A stretch of DNA of 64,000 nt from Azoarcus_F sp048158365 (lineage in GTDB: Bacteria; Pseudomonadota; Gammaproteobacteria; Burkholderiales; Rhodocyclaceae). The translations under genes and the position numbers were made by a program. The stretch lies in the NCBI GenBank assembly GCA_048158365.1, contig JBLLNL010000001.1; one strand, 5' to 3'. Below are positions 1-9,358 of this stretch, piece after piece. A model generated the notes under the pieces. The model worked only from the letters and a program-made list of their open reading frames with translations, had not been told where the DNA came from and did no database searches. Within the stretch, counting starts at the first letter, position 1, and the number at the start of each line of letters is the position of its first letter.

Positions 1-150
1 CCGGTCCGGACCGGCGTCAGTGTAGCGCCCGAATCGCTCGCCGACATGCTGCAGATAAGCCGGTTGCCTGCGCGCGCGCCAGGCCAGACGTGGCAACACC
101 AGCGGGAGCAACAAAAGCCACAGGAGGGAGTAGGCGACGCGCAGCAGCAT
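1..150 (-). CDS. waaA: 3-deoxy-D-manno-octulosonic acid (Kdo) transferase, N-terminal fragment
   Basis: Only the first 50 codons are in the window; the gene runs off the left edge. Reading the minus strand from an ATG at 150, the product starts with a hydrophobic anchor (MLLRVAYSLLWLLLLPLVLP) followed by a basic stretch and a YLQHVGERFGRY segment. This matches the membrane anchor and early acceptor-binding part of Kdo transferases, which add Kdo to lipid IVA at the inner membrane during LPS assembly. It is divergent from the epimerase gene. The assignment rests on the N-terminal pattern only, since the catalytic GT-B domains lie outside the window. Confidence 0.72.
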   Translation of the reverse strand, partial: MLLRVAYSLLWLLLLPLVLPRLAWRARRQPAYLQHVGERFGRYTDAGPDR

Positions 151-252
151 GGATGAGCCTGGTTCAGTCAGGGCTGCAGTATAAAGGGGGGCGGCTGCCG
201 CTGCGCGTCCCGCGCTTTGCCGGCCCGCGTATGTGGTGATGACAGACCGCTG

Positions 253-273
253 TGCGATAATCGGTGGATTATC
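253..273 (+). promoter_or_regulatory. Extended -10 promoter with overlapping 7-bp dyad, upstream of the epimerase gene
   Basis: TGCGATAAT at 253-261 fits an extended -10 (TGn plus GATAAT). The -10 forms the left half of a perfect dyad, GATAATC (256-262), spacer GGTG, GATTATC (267-273). Transcription would start near 268, about 20 bases before the ATG at 290. The dyad could be an operator; this is inference. No convincing -35 was seen. Confidence 0.4.
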
Positions 274-289
274 ACCCAGACCAAAAATC

Positions 290-1300
<1,011 letters not shown>

Positions 1301-1305
1301 GCGGC

Positions 1306-2103
1306 ATGGCGGTTTACGCAATCGGTGACATTCAGGGCTGCTACCGGCAGTTCGGGCGTTTGCTGGAGAAGCTGCGCTTCGATCCGGTCGTCGACCGGCT
1401 GTGGCTGGTCGGCGATCTCGTCAACCGCGGCCCCGAGTCGCTGCAGGTGCTGCGGCTCGCACGCGAGCTTGCGGACGCATCGACCGTCGTTCTCGGCAAT
1501 CACGACCTGTACTTGCTGATGGTCGCGGCGGGCTTTTCCCGTCGTGGCAAGGACGACACGCTCGCACGCGTACTCGAAGCCCCCGATCGGGACGAGCTTC
1601 TCGACTGGCTTGCGCATCGTCCGCTCGCGCATGCCGAGAACGGCTTCCTGATGGTCCATGCCGGCGTATTGCCGAACTGGTCGGTCGCGCAGACGCTTGC
1701 GCTTGCAGCCGAGGTCGAGACTGCGCTGACCGGGCCGGCGTCGCATGCTTTCCTGCTGCACCTTCAGGGCGACAAGCCCGACCGTTGGGCCGACACGCTG
1801 CGCGGTCAGGACAGGTTGCGCTTTGTCGTGAATGTGCTGACGCGGATGCGCTTCTGCACGCCCGACGGGCGGCTGGCGATGCGCGCGAAGGGGCCGCCGG
1901 ACAAGGCTCCACCCGGCACATTGCCATGGTTTCGGGTGCCCCAGCCCGCGTGGTCCGGCCAGACCATCGTGTGCGGCCACTGGTCCGCGCTGGGTTACTA
2001 CCGCCGGGACGGACTGATCGCGCTCGATTCCGGCTGTGTCTGGGGGGGCAAGCTGACCGCAGTACGGCTCGAGGACGGCGCGGTCTTCCAGGTCAACGCC
2101 TGA
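1306..2103 (+). CDS. apaH: Symmetrical bis(5'-nucleosyl)-tetraphosphatase (diadenosine tetraphosphatase)
   Basis: A 265-residue metallophosphoesterase that hydrolyses Ap4A to two ADP and may act on Np4-capped RNA. The metal-binding blocks are visible in order: GDIQG at residues 7-11, GDLVNRG at 36-42 and GNHD at 64-67, with later histidines in MVHAGV and in GHWSALGY. The length is normal for ApaH. ATG 1306 is chosen over an in-frame TTG at 1297 that overlaps the previous stop codon. It probably shares a transcript with the upstream epimerase gene and is convergent with olsA. apaG, often its neighbour in enterics, is about 38 kb away here. Confidence 0.93.
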   Translation: MAVYAIGDIQGCYRQFGRLLEKLRFDPVVDRLWLVGDLVNRGPESLQVLRLARELADASTVVLGNHDLYLLMVAAGFSRRGKDDTLARVLEAPDRDELLDWLAHRPLAHAENGFLMVHAGVLPNWSVAQTLALAAEVETALTGPASHAFLLHLQGDKPDRWADTLRGQDRLRFVVNVLTRMRFCTPDGRLAMRAKGPPDKAPPGTLPWFRVPQPAWSGQTIVCGHWSALGYYRRDGLIALDSGCVWGGKLTAVRLEDGAVFQVNA

Positions 2104-2141
2104 GCTCAATCGTAGTCGCGGCTGTGCAGCGGCGCATCGGG

Positions 2142-2900
2142 TCAGGCGCCCACATGGGCGGCGATCGCATCGCGTGCCGCGACTGCGAGTTCCCGTCGCC
2201 TGAGGCCGTTTCGGGTGGACATAGGCGTGTGGCTATCGAGGCAGGCGATCAGTCCGGGCTGGCGGATGATGGCCGCGACGCATTGGCCAAGACTTATGTC
2301 GCCATCGTAGGCCGGTGCCGCGCAGTAGCGATCGTCCGGTGTCCGATAACGGATCGCGATGGCCTGCACCGGGTGGCCGCATTCGATCGCCGGCTGAAGC
2401 AGCGCGGCGTGGAAACGCAGCACATGCGTGCCATCGGTGGTCGTCCCCTCCGGGAAGATTCCGACATTGTGTCCGTCGTCGAGCAGCGCGCCGATCTCCG
2501 CGTTGATGATCTTCGCGTGCCCGCGGCTGCCCCGGCGCAGGAATACCGTGTCGTTCCGGGCAGCCAGCCATCCGATCAGCGGCCAGTCGCGAACTTCCGA
2601 TTTCGATACGAAGGCGGTCGGCACCAGCGCATTGATCGCGAAGATGTCCAGCCAGGACACATGGTTGGCCACCAGCATGCATCCCGGCTGAATGGCAGCC
2701 CCGCGCGCGTCGAGCTTGACGCCGAGAATCGCAAGCAGGCGTTTGGACCAGCGTTGCCGGATTCGCTGATGCGTGCCGCCGTCGCTAAGCGGGTAGATCA
2801 GTGCGACCGTCAGCACGCCCTCCACGACATGGACTCCCAGCCGGACATAGCGCCACGCGCGCCCGGGCAGCGCACGTGCAAGCTCATCGGTGGCGTTCAA
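2142..2900 (-). CDS. olsA: Lyso-ornithine lipid O-acyltransferase (PlsC family)
   Basis: About 252 residues with the 1-acylglycerol-3-phosphate acyltransferase signature: the HX4D motif in NHVSWLD and the FPEGTTTDG block, plus an N-terminal hydrophobic segment that anchors it in the inner membrane. It would add the second acyl chain to lyso-ornithine lipid. The role is assigned from the immediately upstream olsB gene. No ATG exists after the olsB stop in this frame. I place the start at a TTG at 2900, 8 bases beyond that stop; a GTG further in or an extended start inside olsB are alternatives. The translation can be extended back to 3029, but that part overlaps olsB. Without the context it could be called a general PlsC. 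Confidence 0.78.
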   Translation of the reverse strand: MNATDELARALPGRAWRYVRLGVHVVEGVLTVALIYPLSDGGTHQRIRQRWSKRLLAILGVKLDARGAAIQPGCMLVANHVSWLDIFAINALVPTAFVSKSEVRDWPLIGWLAARNDTVFLRRGSRGHAKIINAEIGALLDDGHNVGIFPEGTTTDGTHVLRFHAALLQPAIECGHPVQAIAIRYRTPDDRYCAAPAYDGDISLGQCVAAIIRQPGLIACLDSHTPMSTRNGLRRRELAVAARDAIAAHVGA

Positions 2901-2908
2901 ACACTTTC

Positions 2909-3667
2909 TCAGTCCCGGTTTCCCATGAAATGTCTGGCGTACTTCTGGTTCAGCCGGCTCATCGGCATCATGATAGCCAGGTCCGCCGTATTGAAGTCCG
3001 GATCCCAGGCCGGTTCTCCACAAATCCACGCCCCCGCGCGCAGGTAGCCCTTGAGCAACGGCGGCGTCTCGACATTCAGATCGCCGCGGAGTCTGTCCAG
3101 TGGCAGCGGATTGCGCGGAAAGACCCGGTATTCCAGTGGGCCCAGATGTTCGCGCCTGAGCAGATTATACAGACTGGCCGCCGTGCGGCCGCCGTCGGCC
3201 ATCGTGACCGACGCGCAGCCGATCAGGTAGTCGTACCCATTCTCGCGCATGTAGCGCGCGAGGCCCGACCACAGCAGCGCGATGACCGCGCCGTTGCGGT
3301 AGTCGGGATCGATGCAGGAGCGTCCGATCTCGACGATGCGGTCCTTCAGATGGTGCAAACGGGTCAGGTCGAATTCGTTCTCGGAATAGTAGCCACCGAC
3401 CCGGCGTGCCGCGCCGGGTGACAGGATGCGGTAGGTTCCGACGATGCGGCCCTGATCCTCGTCACGAACGATCAGGTGCTCGCAGTAGGGATCGTAGATG
3501 TCGCGATCCACGCCGGGTATGCGGGTTCGCAGGCGGGCGCCCAGCTCGTCGGAGAAGACCCGATAGCGCAGCTTTTGCGCCTCGAGGATCTCGGTCTCGC
3601 AGGTTGCGATCGCGGTATGGAGTTTGCGCTGGGGCCGGATGAAGCTTTGTCGGGCTTGCTGGAGCAT
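2909..3667 (-). CDS. olsB: L-ornithine N-alpha-acyltransferase (ornithine lipid synthase, first step)
   Basis: A 252-residue GNAT-fold protein resembling OlsB and autoinducer synthases: an LRYRVFSDELGA segment near residues 33-44, the CEHLIVRD and VGTYRIL strands, and an EIGRSCIDPDYRNG acyl-donor region. OlsB makes 3-hydroxyacyl-ornithine from acyl-ACP at the cytoplasmic face; OlsA then completes ornithine lipid, a phosphorus-free membrane lipid often made under phosphate limitation. It is the first gene of a likely olsB-olsA operon and divergent from a PfkB kinase gene. No Pho box was recognised in the 131-bp spacer. Confidence 0.85.
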   Translation of the reverse strand: MLQQARQSFIRPQRKLHTAIATCETEILEAQKLRYRVFSDELGARLRTRIPGVDRDIYDPYCEHLIVRDEDQGRIVGTYRILSPGAARRVGGYYSENEFDLTRLHHLKDRIVEIGRSCIDPDYRNGAVIALLWSGLARYMRENGYDYLIGCASVTMADGGRTAASLYNLLRREHLGPLEYRVFPRNPLPLDRLRGDLNVETPPLLKGYLRAGAWICGEPAWDPDFNTADLAIMMPMSRLNQKYARHFMGNRD

Positions 3668-3765
3668 GACGCAGGTCCTGTAGCGTTGGGTCGCCCCATT
3701 GTCGAAATCAGCCGTTTCAGTGCCGTGACATCGGGATTACGGTCCGGTGACCGATCGGCCGGCCG

Positions 3766-3771
3766 TATAAT
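3766..3771 (+). promoter_or_regulatory. Perfect -10 hexamer upstream of the PfkB kinase gene
   Basis: TATAAT lies 27 bases before the start codon in the divergent olsB/kinase spacer. No good -35 was found at 16-18 bp, so it is a weak promoter call. Confidence 0.35.
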
Positions 3772-3798
3772 CCGGGCTTTCTTTACCGGGGAGCGCGC

Positions 3799-4734
3799 AT
3801 GTCCATTCTCGTCTGCGGTTCGGTTGCCTATGACACGATCATGGTTTTTCATGACCGCTTCAAGAACCACATCCTGCCCGAACAGATTCACATCCTGAAC
3901 GTGGCCTTCATGGTGCCGGACATGCGCAGGGAGTTCGGCGGCTGCGCCGGCAACATCGCCTACAACCTCAAGCTGCTCGGCGCGGACCCGCTGATCATGG
4001 CCACCGTCGGGCAGGACGCCCAGCCTTACCTGGATCGACTGGACGCGCTGGGCCTGCGTCGTGATCACGTGCGCCAGGTCTCCGACAGCTTCACCGCGCA
4101 GGCCTTCATCACCACCGACCTCGACGACAATCAGATCACCGCCTTCCACCCGGGTGCGATGAACTACTCCCACCACAACCGCGTGGGTGATGCCACTGGA
4201 GTCCGTCTCGGCATCGTGTCCCCGGATGGGCGCGACGGCATGCTGGCGCATTGCGAGCAGTTCGCGGCCGGCGGCATTCCCTTCGTATTCGATCCGGGTC
4301 AGGGTCTACCGATGTTCAGTGGCGACGAACTGATGGCCTGTCTGAACCTGGCGCGATACTGCACTGTCAATGATTACGAGGCCAGAATGCTTTGCGAGAA
4401 GACCGGGCGCACGCTGGCGGAGTTGGCCGAACGGGTCGAGGCGCTCATCGTGACGATGGGCGCAGAGGGTTCCCATATTCATGCCGGTGGTCGCCGTATC
4501 GAGATTCCGTGCGTGCCTGCGGAGTCACTCCAAGATCCGACCGGGTGCGGTGACGCCTATCGCGCCGGACTGTTGTACGGCATCGCAAATGCTTACGATT
4601 GGCAGCGGACCGGTCGGTTGGCCTCTTTGATGGGCGCGCTGAAGATCGCAAGCCGTGGCGGGCAGAATCATCGTCCCGACCGCGATACGATCGCGCAGCG
4701 TTTCGAACAGTTTTTTGGTGAGGTATTGTGGTGA
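3799..4734 (+). CDS. PfkB (ribokinase) family carbohydrate or nucleoside kinase
   Basis: A 311-residue cytoplasmic kinase. The substrate-side GGCAGN motif is at residues 47-52 and the anion-hole/catalytic motif DPTGCGDAYRAG at 246-257, with catalytic base D252. Family members phosphorylate sugars, adenosine or related nucleosides with ATP. The sequence resembles the adenosine-kinase-like members found in proteobacteria, but the substrate cannot be read from the sequence. Its stop codon overlaps the start of the next gene (TGATG at 4732-4736), so the two are probably translationally coupled even though their products look unrelated. Confidence 0.85.
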   Translation: MSILVCGSVAYDTIMVFHDRFKNHILPEQIHILNVAFMVPDMRREFGGCAGNIAYNLKLLGADPLIMATVGQDAQPYLDRLDALGLRRDHVRQVSDSFTAQAFITTDLDDNQITAFHPGAMNYSHHNRVGDATGVRLGIVSPDGRDGMLAHCEQFAAGGIPFVFDPGQGLPMFSGDELMACLNLARYCTVNDYEARMLCEKTGRTLAELAERVEALIVTMGAEGSHIHAGGRRIEIPCVPAESLQDPTGCGDAYRAGLLYGIANAYDWQRTGRLASLMGALKIASRGGQNHRPDRDTIAQRFEQFFGEVLW

Positions 4735-5201
4735 TGATTCGTGGACTCAAAAGTGTGCTCGTGCTGACGGCGGCGGTCGGCGCGCTCGGGTTGGGCGGAT
4801 GTGCGTCCGGACTGGGGGGCGACACGTACTCTCGCGCCGAAGCCCGAAGGGTCATAGACGTTCAGTACGGCACGGTCGAAGCAGTGCGTTACGTGCAGAT
4901 CGAAGGCACGAAGACGCCGATTGGACCGGCAGCGGGCGCGGCGGTCGGCGGCATCGCCGGTAGCGGCATGGGCGGAGGCAGTGGTCGGTACGTCACCAGC
5001 GTACTCGGTGCGGTGGTGGGCGGTGTCGCAGGTGCCGCGGTCGAGGAGGGCGCCACGCGCCGTCGTGGTGTCGAGGTGACAGTCAGGATGCCGACCGGGC
5101 GGCTCATCGCCGTGGTTCAGGAAGACGGTGGCGAGGGCTTCAGGCCGGGTGAGCGGGTGCGTGTGCTCGGTGACGGTGCGACGACCCGAGTGACCCGCTG
5201 A
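4734..5201 (+). CDS. Glycine-zipper 2TM outer-membrane lipoprotein, SlyB/Pcp-like
   Basis: A 155-residue lipoprotein. A signal peptide ends in the lipobox LGGC with the acylated cysteine at residue 23. A glycine-zipper region follows (GPAAGAAVGGIAGSGMGGG, then VLGAVVGGVAGAAVEEG), and then a short beta-rich C-terminal domain. This architecture matches SlyB/Pcp-type lipoproteins of the outer membrane, which respond to envelope stress in enterics. ATG 4734 is used; two in-frame GTG codons at 4728 and 4731 lie just before it. The stop is only 9 bases from the end of the convergent DUF3426 gene. Confidence 0.82.
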   Translation: MIRGLKSVLVLTAAVGALGLGGCASGLGGDTYSRAEARRVIDVQYGTVEAVRYVQIEGTKTPIGPAAGAAVGGIAGSGMGGGSGRYVTSVLGAVVGGVAGAAVEEGATRRRGVEVTVRMPTGRLIAVVQEDGGEGFRPGERVRVLGDGATTRVTR

Positions 5202-5210
5202 TCGCGGGGT

Positions 5211-6566
5211 TCACGGGAAGAACGCGTAGACCCGGTAACCGGTCGCGTCGACGACCCCGGACGTGCCGAAGGGCAGCCGCACGACGATCTCTTTGCTGGC
5301 GCCGAAACCATTCTCCGGCCTGTCGGTGCCTACCCATTCGTCCGGTGCGAGCACCCGGCGAACGACCGGGCGGTCCCGCGCGTCGGTCAGTGTGATTTCG
5401 AGATGTGGATAGGCCTGCGGGTGGGCCGCCTGGTTCAGCACCCGCGCATTCAGGACCATCCGGGACGGATCGGCCGGGTCGGATTCGAGATCCGAGCTCG
5501 TGATCCGGATCGCGCTCGCGACCTGGGGCAAGGGCACGTCGCAGCCGAGCTGGGCGCACACACGGAGGTAGAGCGGGCGCAACTCGGGCCAGCTTCGGGT
5601 GATTTCCATGCGGAAGAGATAGGCGGCCTGCGCCGCCAGCGTGCCCATCAGAATGCCCACCAGCAGACCCGTCATCCAGCGTGCCACGCCGCTCGCTTTC
5701 GGCTTTGTGTAAGGGCTGAAGTCGCGGTCAGGGCGGTCTATCTTCACATGAGCTGCTGCACGCGGATGGTGCCGGACCGGTGGCGGCTGGTAATCCGGGG
5801 CGCCCGCTCCGTCGTCCACGCCGGCATGGTTGGCGGCCTGTGCCTGTCGCGCGGAGGTGTCCGTCGTCGCGGCTTTGGCGTCGACGTCGTGTTCCGGCGT
5901 GTCCTCGACCCCCACGTCGGACCACGCGTCACCCCGATCGAACCCTGCACCACTGGCCTCAGGCTCGGGTGTATCGCCCCGCGACGGCGGTAGACCGACC
6001 CCGAGGTCTGCTCGCGCCCGGGCGGGAGATCCATCGGAGCGCAGTGCTTCAGGAGGTGCGTGCTCGGGATTGTCCGCATCATCGTCGGATGCGGCGCTGT
6101 ACCGCTTCCGCGGCGAATACGGGGCGGGAAACTCGAAGTCGAGTCCTTCCCCCAGTGGTTCGAAGACCGGTCGAGGCTGAGCGGCTCGAGCGTCTGCACG
6201 CCAGGCATCGTCCGCACGCACTGGCTCGTACTCCAGCGCGTCGTCGCTGAGATCGTGGACCGACAGGTCATTCCGGTCTGTAGTGTCCCCGCCGGGCGAG
6301 TCTGGTGTCCCCGAATCGATGGACGCTTCTTCGTTCGCACGGTCGAGAGCGCGCACCAGCAGGGGATCGTCAGACGTGGACGTCTGCACGTCTGCCCGCA
6401 GCGGTATCGCGTCGCCAGCGGCTGAGACCGTGGCCTCGATCACGTGCTCGAGCGCATTGAAAGGCGCGAAACACTGTCCGCATCGCACCATGCCGCCATG
6501 CGCCTGCAGTTGTTCCGATCGCGCGCGGAACACTGTCTGGCAGGCCGGACAGCGGGCGATCATCAT
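5211..6566 (-). CDS. DUF3426 family membrane protein with N-terminal MJ0042-type zinc ribbon
   Basis: A 451-residue protein in three parts. A zinc ribbon at the N terminus has CPAC and CGQC pairs (C6, C9, C29, C32). A long acidic, low-complexity linker spans roughly residues 45-285. One transmembrane segment (around WMTGLLVGILMGTLAAQAAYLF) is followed by the C-terminal DUF3426 domain, which contains RVLAPDEW and a final GYRVYAFFP. The start overlaps the end of prmA (ATGATG at 6566-6561), so it is coupled to it. The family usually sits beside prmA and accBC in Betaproteobacteria. The function is unknown; the topology suggests a cytoplasmic zinc finger and a periplasmic domain. Confidence 0.8.
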   Translation of the reverse strand: MMIARCPACQTVFRARSEQLQAHGGMVRCGQCFAPFNALEHVIEATVSAAGDAIPLRADVQTSTSDDPLLVRALDRANEEASIDSGTPDSPGGDTTDRNDLSVHDLSDDALEYEPVRADDAWRADARAAQPRPVFEPLGEGLDFEFPAPYSPRKRYSAASDDDADNPEHAPPEALRSDGSPARARADLGVGLPPSRGDTPEPEASGAGFDRGDAWSDVGVEDTPEHDVDAKAATTDTSARQAQAANHAGVDDGAGAPDYQPPPVRHHPRAAAHVKIDRPDRDFSPYTKPKASGVARWMTGLLVGILMGTLAAQAAYLFRMEITRSWPELRPLYLRVCAQLGCDVPLPQVASAIRITSSDLESDPADPSRMVLNARVLNQAAHPQAYPHLEITLTDARDRPVVRRVLAPDEWVGTDRPENGFGASKEIVVRLPFGTSGVVDATGYRVYAFFP

Positions 6567-7468
6567 GGTCCGGAGGGGGCCGGATCGCACCGGCCCTGGA
6601 GCCGAACCCAGCCCTCATGTTCGGCGCCCACGTGTAGTGTGACATATCCGGAATAGGCTTCGATCACCTGGTCCGCCTGGGCTGCGAGCACGCCGGACAG
6701 CGCGATCCGTCCTGTCGGCGCGATCCGCGCCGACAGGACCGGTGCGAGCACACACAAGGGGTTGGTCAGGATGTTCGCGACCACGACATCGAAGCGCGTC
6801 TCGACGGGTGTGCGGGTGTGCTGCAGTCGCATCCGCACATTGTTGCGCTCGACGTTGTAATGTGCGGCCTCGATCGCCTTGTCGTCGATGTCCACGCCGA
6901 GTACATCGTCGGCACCCAGTTTGGCTGCCGCGATACCCAGTATCCCGGAACCGCAGCCGTAGTCGAGCACCGACATGCCGGGCCGAACCGTGTCGCACAG
7001 CCATTCGAGGCACAGGCGGGTGGTCGGGTGCGAACCTGTCCCGAAGGCCATGCCCGGATCGAGTTCGATGTTGATTGCGTCCGGATCGGGCGCCTGATGC
7101 CAGGACGGCACGATCCACAGCCTTTCGGTGATCCGGATCGGGTCGAACTGACTCTGTGTGAGCTGGACCCAGTTCTGCTCGGGCACCTCGGCCAGCGAGA
7201 ACGGCGGTACGGCGGCGAAGCCGCACTGTGCGGCAGCCTGGGTCAGCGCCGTCGTGAGGTCGGCGTCGGCGTCGAACAGCGCGACGACACGACTGTGATC
7301 CCACAGACCGGCCGGATGATGACCGGGCTCACCGAACTGCGGTCTCTCGGCATCGGTGCCTGCATCGGCGTCCTCGATGGACACGGACAGGGCGCCCGTG
7401 TCCATCAGTGCGTCTGACAGGGCCTCTGCCTTGTCGGCCTCTGCCTGGAGAGTGACCGAGATCCACAT
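6563..7468 (-). CDS. prmA: Ribosomal protein L11 methyltransferase
   Basis: A 301-residue class I SAM methyltransferase that trimethylates ribosomal protein L11. The N-terminal substrate-recognition part starts MWISVTLQAEADKAEAL. The linker holds the GTGSHPTT segment. The SAM-binding core VLDYGCGSGILGIAA is followed by VDIDDKAIEAA and the NPP-like VVANILTNPL motif. Length and order are normal for PrmA. It follows accC by 15 bases and overlaps the DUF3426 gene, as expected for this conserved operon. Confidence 0.94.
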   Translation of the reverse strand: MWISVTLQAEADKAEALSDALMDTGALSVSIEDADAGTDAERPQFGEPGHHPAGLWDHSRVVALFDADADLTTALTQAAAQCGFAAVPPFSLAEVPEQNWVQLTQSQFDPIRITERLWIVPSWHQAPDPDAINIELDPGMAFGTGSHPTTRLCLEWLCDTVRPGMSVLDYGCGSGILGIAAAKLGADDVLGVDIDDKAIEAAHYNVERNNVRMRLQHTRTPVETRFDVVVANILTNPLCVLAPVLSARIAPTGRIALSGVLAAQADQVIEAYSGYVTLHVGAEHEGWVRLQGRCDPAPSGP

Positions 7469-7483
7469 GCGTCCGCTCCGGGT

Positions 7484-8845
7484 TCAGTCCTGCTTGAGCT
7501 CGTTGCGATCGGACAGCTTGTGCTCGAGATAGTGGATGCTGGTTCCGCCCTCGAGGAAGCGGCTGTCGAGCATCAATTCCTGATGCAGCGGCACGTTGGT
7601 CTTGATGCCGTCGATCGCCATCTCGGACAACGCGATCCGCATGCGCCTGATCGCCTGATCGCGCGTGTCGCCATAGGCGATCAGCTTTCCGATCATCGAA
7701 TCGTAATAGGGCGGGACGGTGTAGCCGTTATAGACATGCGAATCGACCCGGATGCCCGGGCCTCCCGGCATGTGCCAGTTCGTGATCCGGCCGGGGCAGG
7801 GGGTGAATTTGAAGGGGTCCTCGGCATTGATCCGGCACTCGACTGCGTGGCCGCGAAAACTGACGTCGCGCTGCTTGAACCAGAGCTTCTCGCCGGCCGC
7901 GATCCTGATCTGCGCCTGTACGATGTCCACACCGGTGATCAGTTCGGTCACCGGATGCTCGACCTGGACCCGGGTGTTCATCTCGATGAAATAGAATTCG
8001 TCGTTCTCGAACAGGAACTCGAAGGTCCCGGCGCCGCGGTAGCCGATGGTCCGGCAGGCCTGGGCGCAGCGTTCGCCGACTTTTTCGATCTGCTTGCGAT
8101 CGATGCCGGGCGCGGGCGCTTCTTCGATGACCTTCTGATGACGGCGCTGCATCGAGCAGTCGCGTTCGCCCAGATGCACGGCGTTGCCGTACTGGTCCGC
8201 GAGCACCTGGATCTCCACGTGCCGGGGATTCTCCAGGTACTTCTCCATGTAGACGGTCGCATTGCCGAAAGCGGACTGCGCCTCCGATTGCGTCATCGCG
8301 ACCGCATTGTGCAGGGCGGCCTCGGTGTGGACCACGCGCATGCCGCGGCCCCCACCCCCGCCTGCGGCCTTGATGATGACCGGGTATCCGATTGTGCGTG
8401 CGATGCGCACGATCTCCTTGGGGTCGCTCGGCAAAGCGCCGTCGGATCCGGGCACGCATGGCACGCCTGCGGCCTTCATCGCGTCCTTGGCGCTGACCTT
8501 GTCACCCATCAGCCGGATGGTTTCAGGCCGTGGGCCGATGAACACGAAGCCTGACTGCTCGACGCGCTCGGCGAAGTCCGCGTTCTCGGACAGGAAACCG
8601 TAGCCGGGGTGGATCGCCTCCGAATCCGTCACCTCGGCCGCAGAGATGATGGCGGGCACGTTCAGATAGCTCAGCGTGGACGAGGCCGGACCGATGCAGA
8701 CCGACTCGTCGGCGAGTTTCACGTACTTGGCTTCGATGTCCGCCTCGGAGTGGACCGCCACGGTGCGAATGCCCAGCTCGCGGCAGGCCCGCAGGACCCG
8801 TAACGCGATCTCGCCGCGATTGGCAATGAGGATTTTTTCGAACAT
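7484..8845 (-). CDS. accC: Biotin carboxylase subunit of acetyl-CoA carboxylase
   Basis: A 453-residue ATP-grasp enzyme that carboxylates the biotin on AccB, the first half-reaction of malonyl-CoA synthesis. It begins with MFEKILIANRGEIALRVLRAC, has the glycine-rich ATP lid (KAAGGGGGRGMR), the EKYLENPRHVEIQV stretch and the catalytic region FIEMNTRVQVEHPVTE. ATG 8845 is the conserved start; the frame stays open upstream to 8935 but that part is accB out of frame. accB precedes it by 7 bases, the usual accBC operon. accA lies 41 kb away in this window and accD is not seen. Confidence 0.97.
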   Translation of the reverse strand: MFEKILIANRGEIALRVLRACRELGIRTVAVHSEADIEAKYVKLADESVCIGPASSTLSYLNVPAIISAAEVTDSEAIHPGYGFLSENADFAERVEQSGFVFIGPRPETIRLMGDKVSAKDAMKAAGVPCVPGSDGALPSDPKEIVRIARTIGYPVIIKAAGGGGGRGMRVVHTEAALHNAVAMTQSEAQSAFGNATVYMEKYLENPRHVEIQVLADQYGNAVHLGERDCSMQRRHQKVIEEAPAPGIDRKQIEKVGERCAQACRTIGYRGAGTFEFLFENDEFYFIEMNTRVQVEHPVTELITGVDIVQAQIRIAAGEKLWFKQRDVSFRGHAVECRINAEDPFKFTPCPGRITNWHMPGGPGIRVDSHVYNGYTVPPYYDSMIGKLIAYGDTRDQAIRRMRIALSEMAIDGIKTNVPLHQELMLDSRFLEGGTSIHYLEHKLSDRNELKQD

Positions 8846-8852
8846 GGGCGCT

Positions 8853-9311
8853 TCAGCCGACGACGAAGAGCGGTTGACCGTACTCGACCGGCTGTCCGTT
8901 CTCCACCAGGACCGCCTTGATCGTGCCATCGACATCGGATTCGATCTCGTTCATCAGCTTCATCGCTTCGATCAGACACAGCCGTTCGCCCGCCGTGACC
9001 TTCTGACCGACGTCGACGAAGGGCTGAGCGCCGGGCGAGGCTGCGCGATAAAAGGTACCGACCATCGGTGATTTGACCACGTGTCCATCCGGCAGGGCGT
9101 CGACCGACGTTGCTGCCGCAGCGACCGGGTTGCTCTCCGACAGGGTGCCGGCCTCGACCGGAGCGGAATGGGGGGGCAGCTGATAGTGCATGGCCGAAGC
9201 CGGTGGATATTTGGCGATGCGGACTTTCTCCTCACCTTCGGTCACCTCGAGTTCGGAGATGCCCGACTCCTGGACGAGGTCGATCAGTTTCTTGAGCTTG
9301 CGCAAATCCAT
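8853..9311 (-). CDS. accB: Biotin carboxyl carrier protein of acetyl-CoA carboxylase
   Basis: A 152-residue protein. An N-terminal MDLRKLKKLIDLVQESGI segment resembles other AccB proteins, a Pro/Ala-rich linker spans about residues 36-78, and the C-terminal biotinyl domain has the biotinylation motif EAMKLM at 115-120 (lysine K118). It carries CO2 between AccC and the AccAD carboxyltransferase. It sits 47 bases after aroQ and 7 bases before accC. The aroQ-accB-accC-prmA order is common in Betaproteobacteria and points to one transcript. Confidence 0.96.
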   Translation of the reverse strand: MDLRKLKKLIDLVQESGISELEVTEGEEKVRIAKYPPASAMHYQLPPHSAPVEAGTLSESNPVAAAATSVDALPDGHVVKSPMVGTFYRAASPGAQPFVDVGQKVTAGERLCLIEAMKLMNEIESDVDGTIKAVLVENGQPVEYGQPLFVVG

Positions 9312-9358
9312 GATTCTCTCCGGAAAGGGCGCGCCGAGCCGGCGGCCCCGGGTGGTTT

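Noticed and set aside
1401..3047. A 548-codon plus-strand frame
   Set aside because: It is a shadow of apaH and antisense to olsA and olsB; strongly Arg/Ala-rich.
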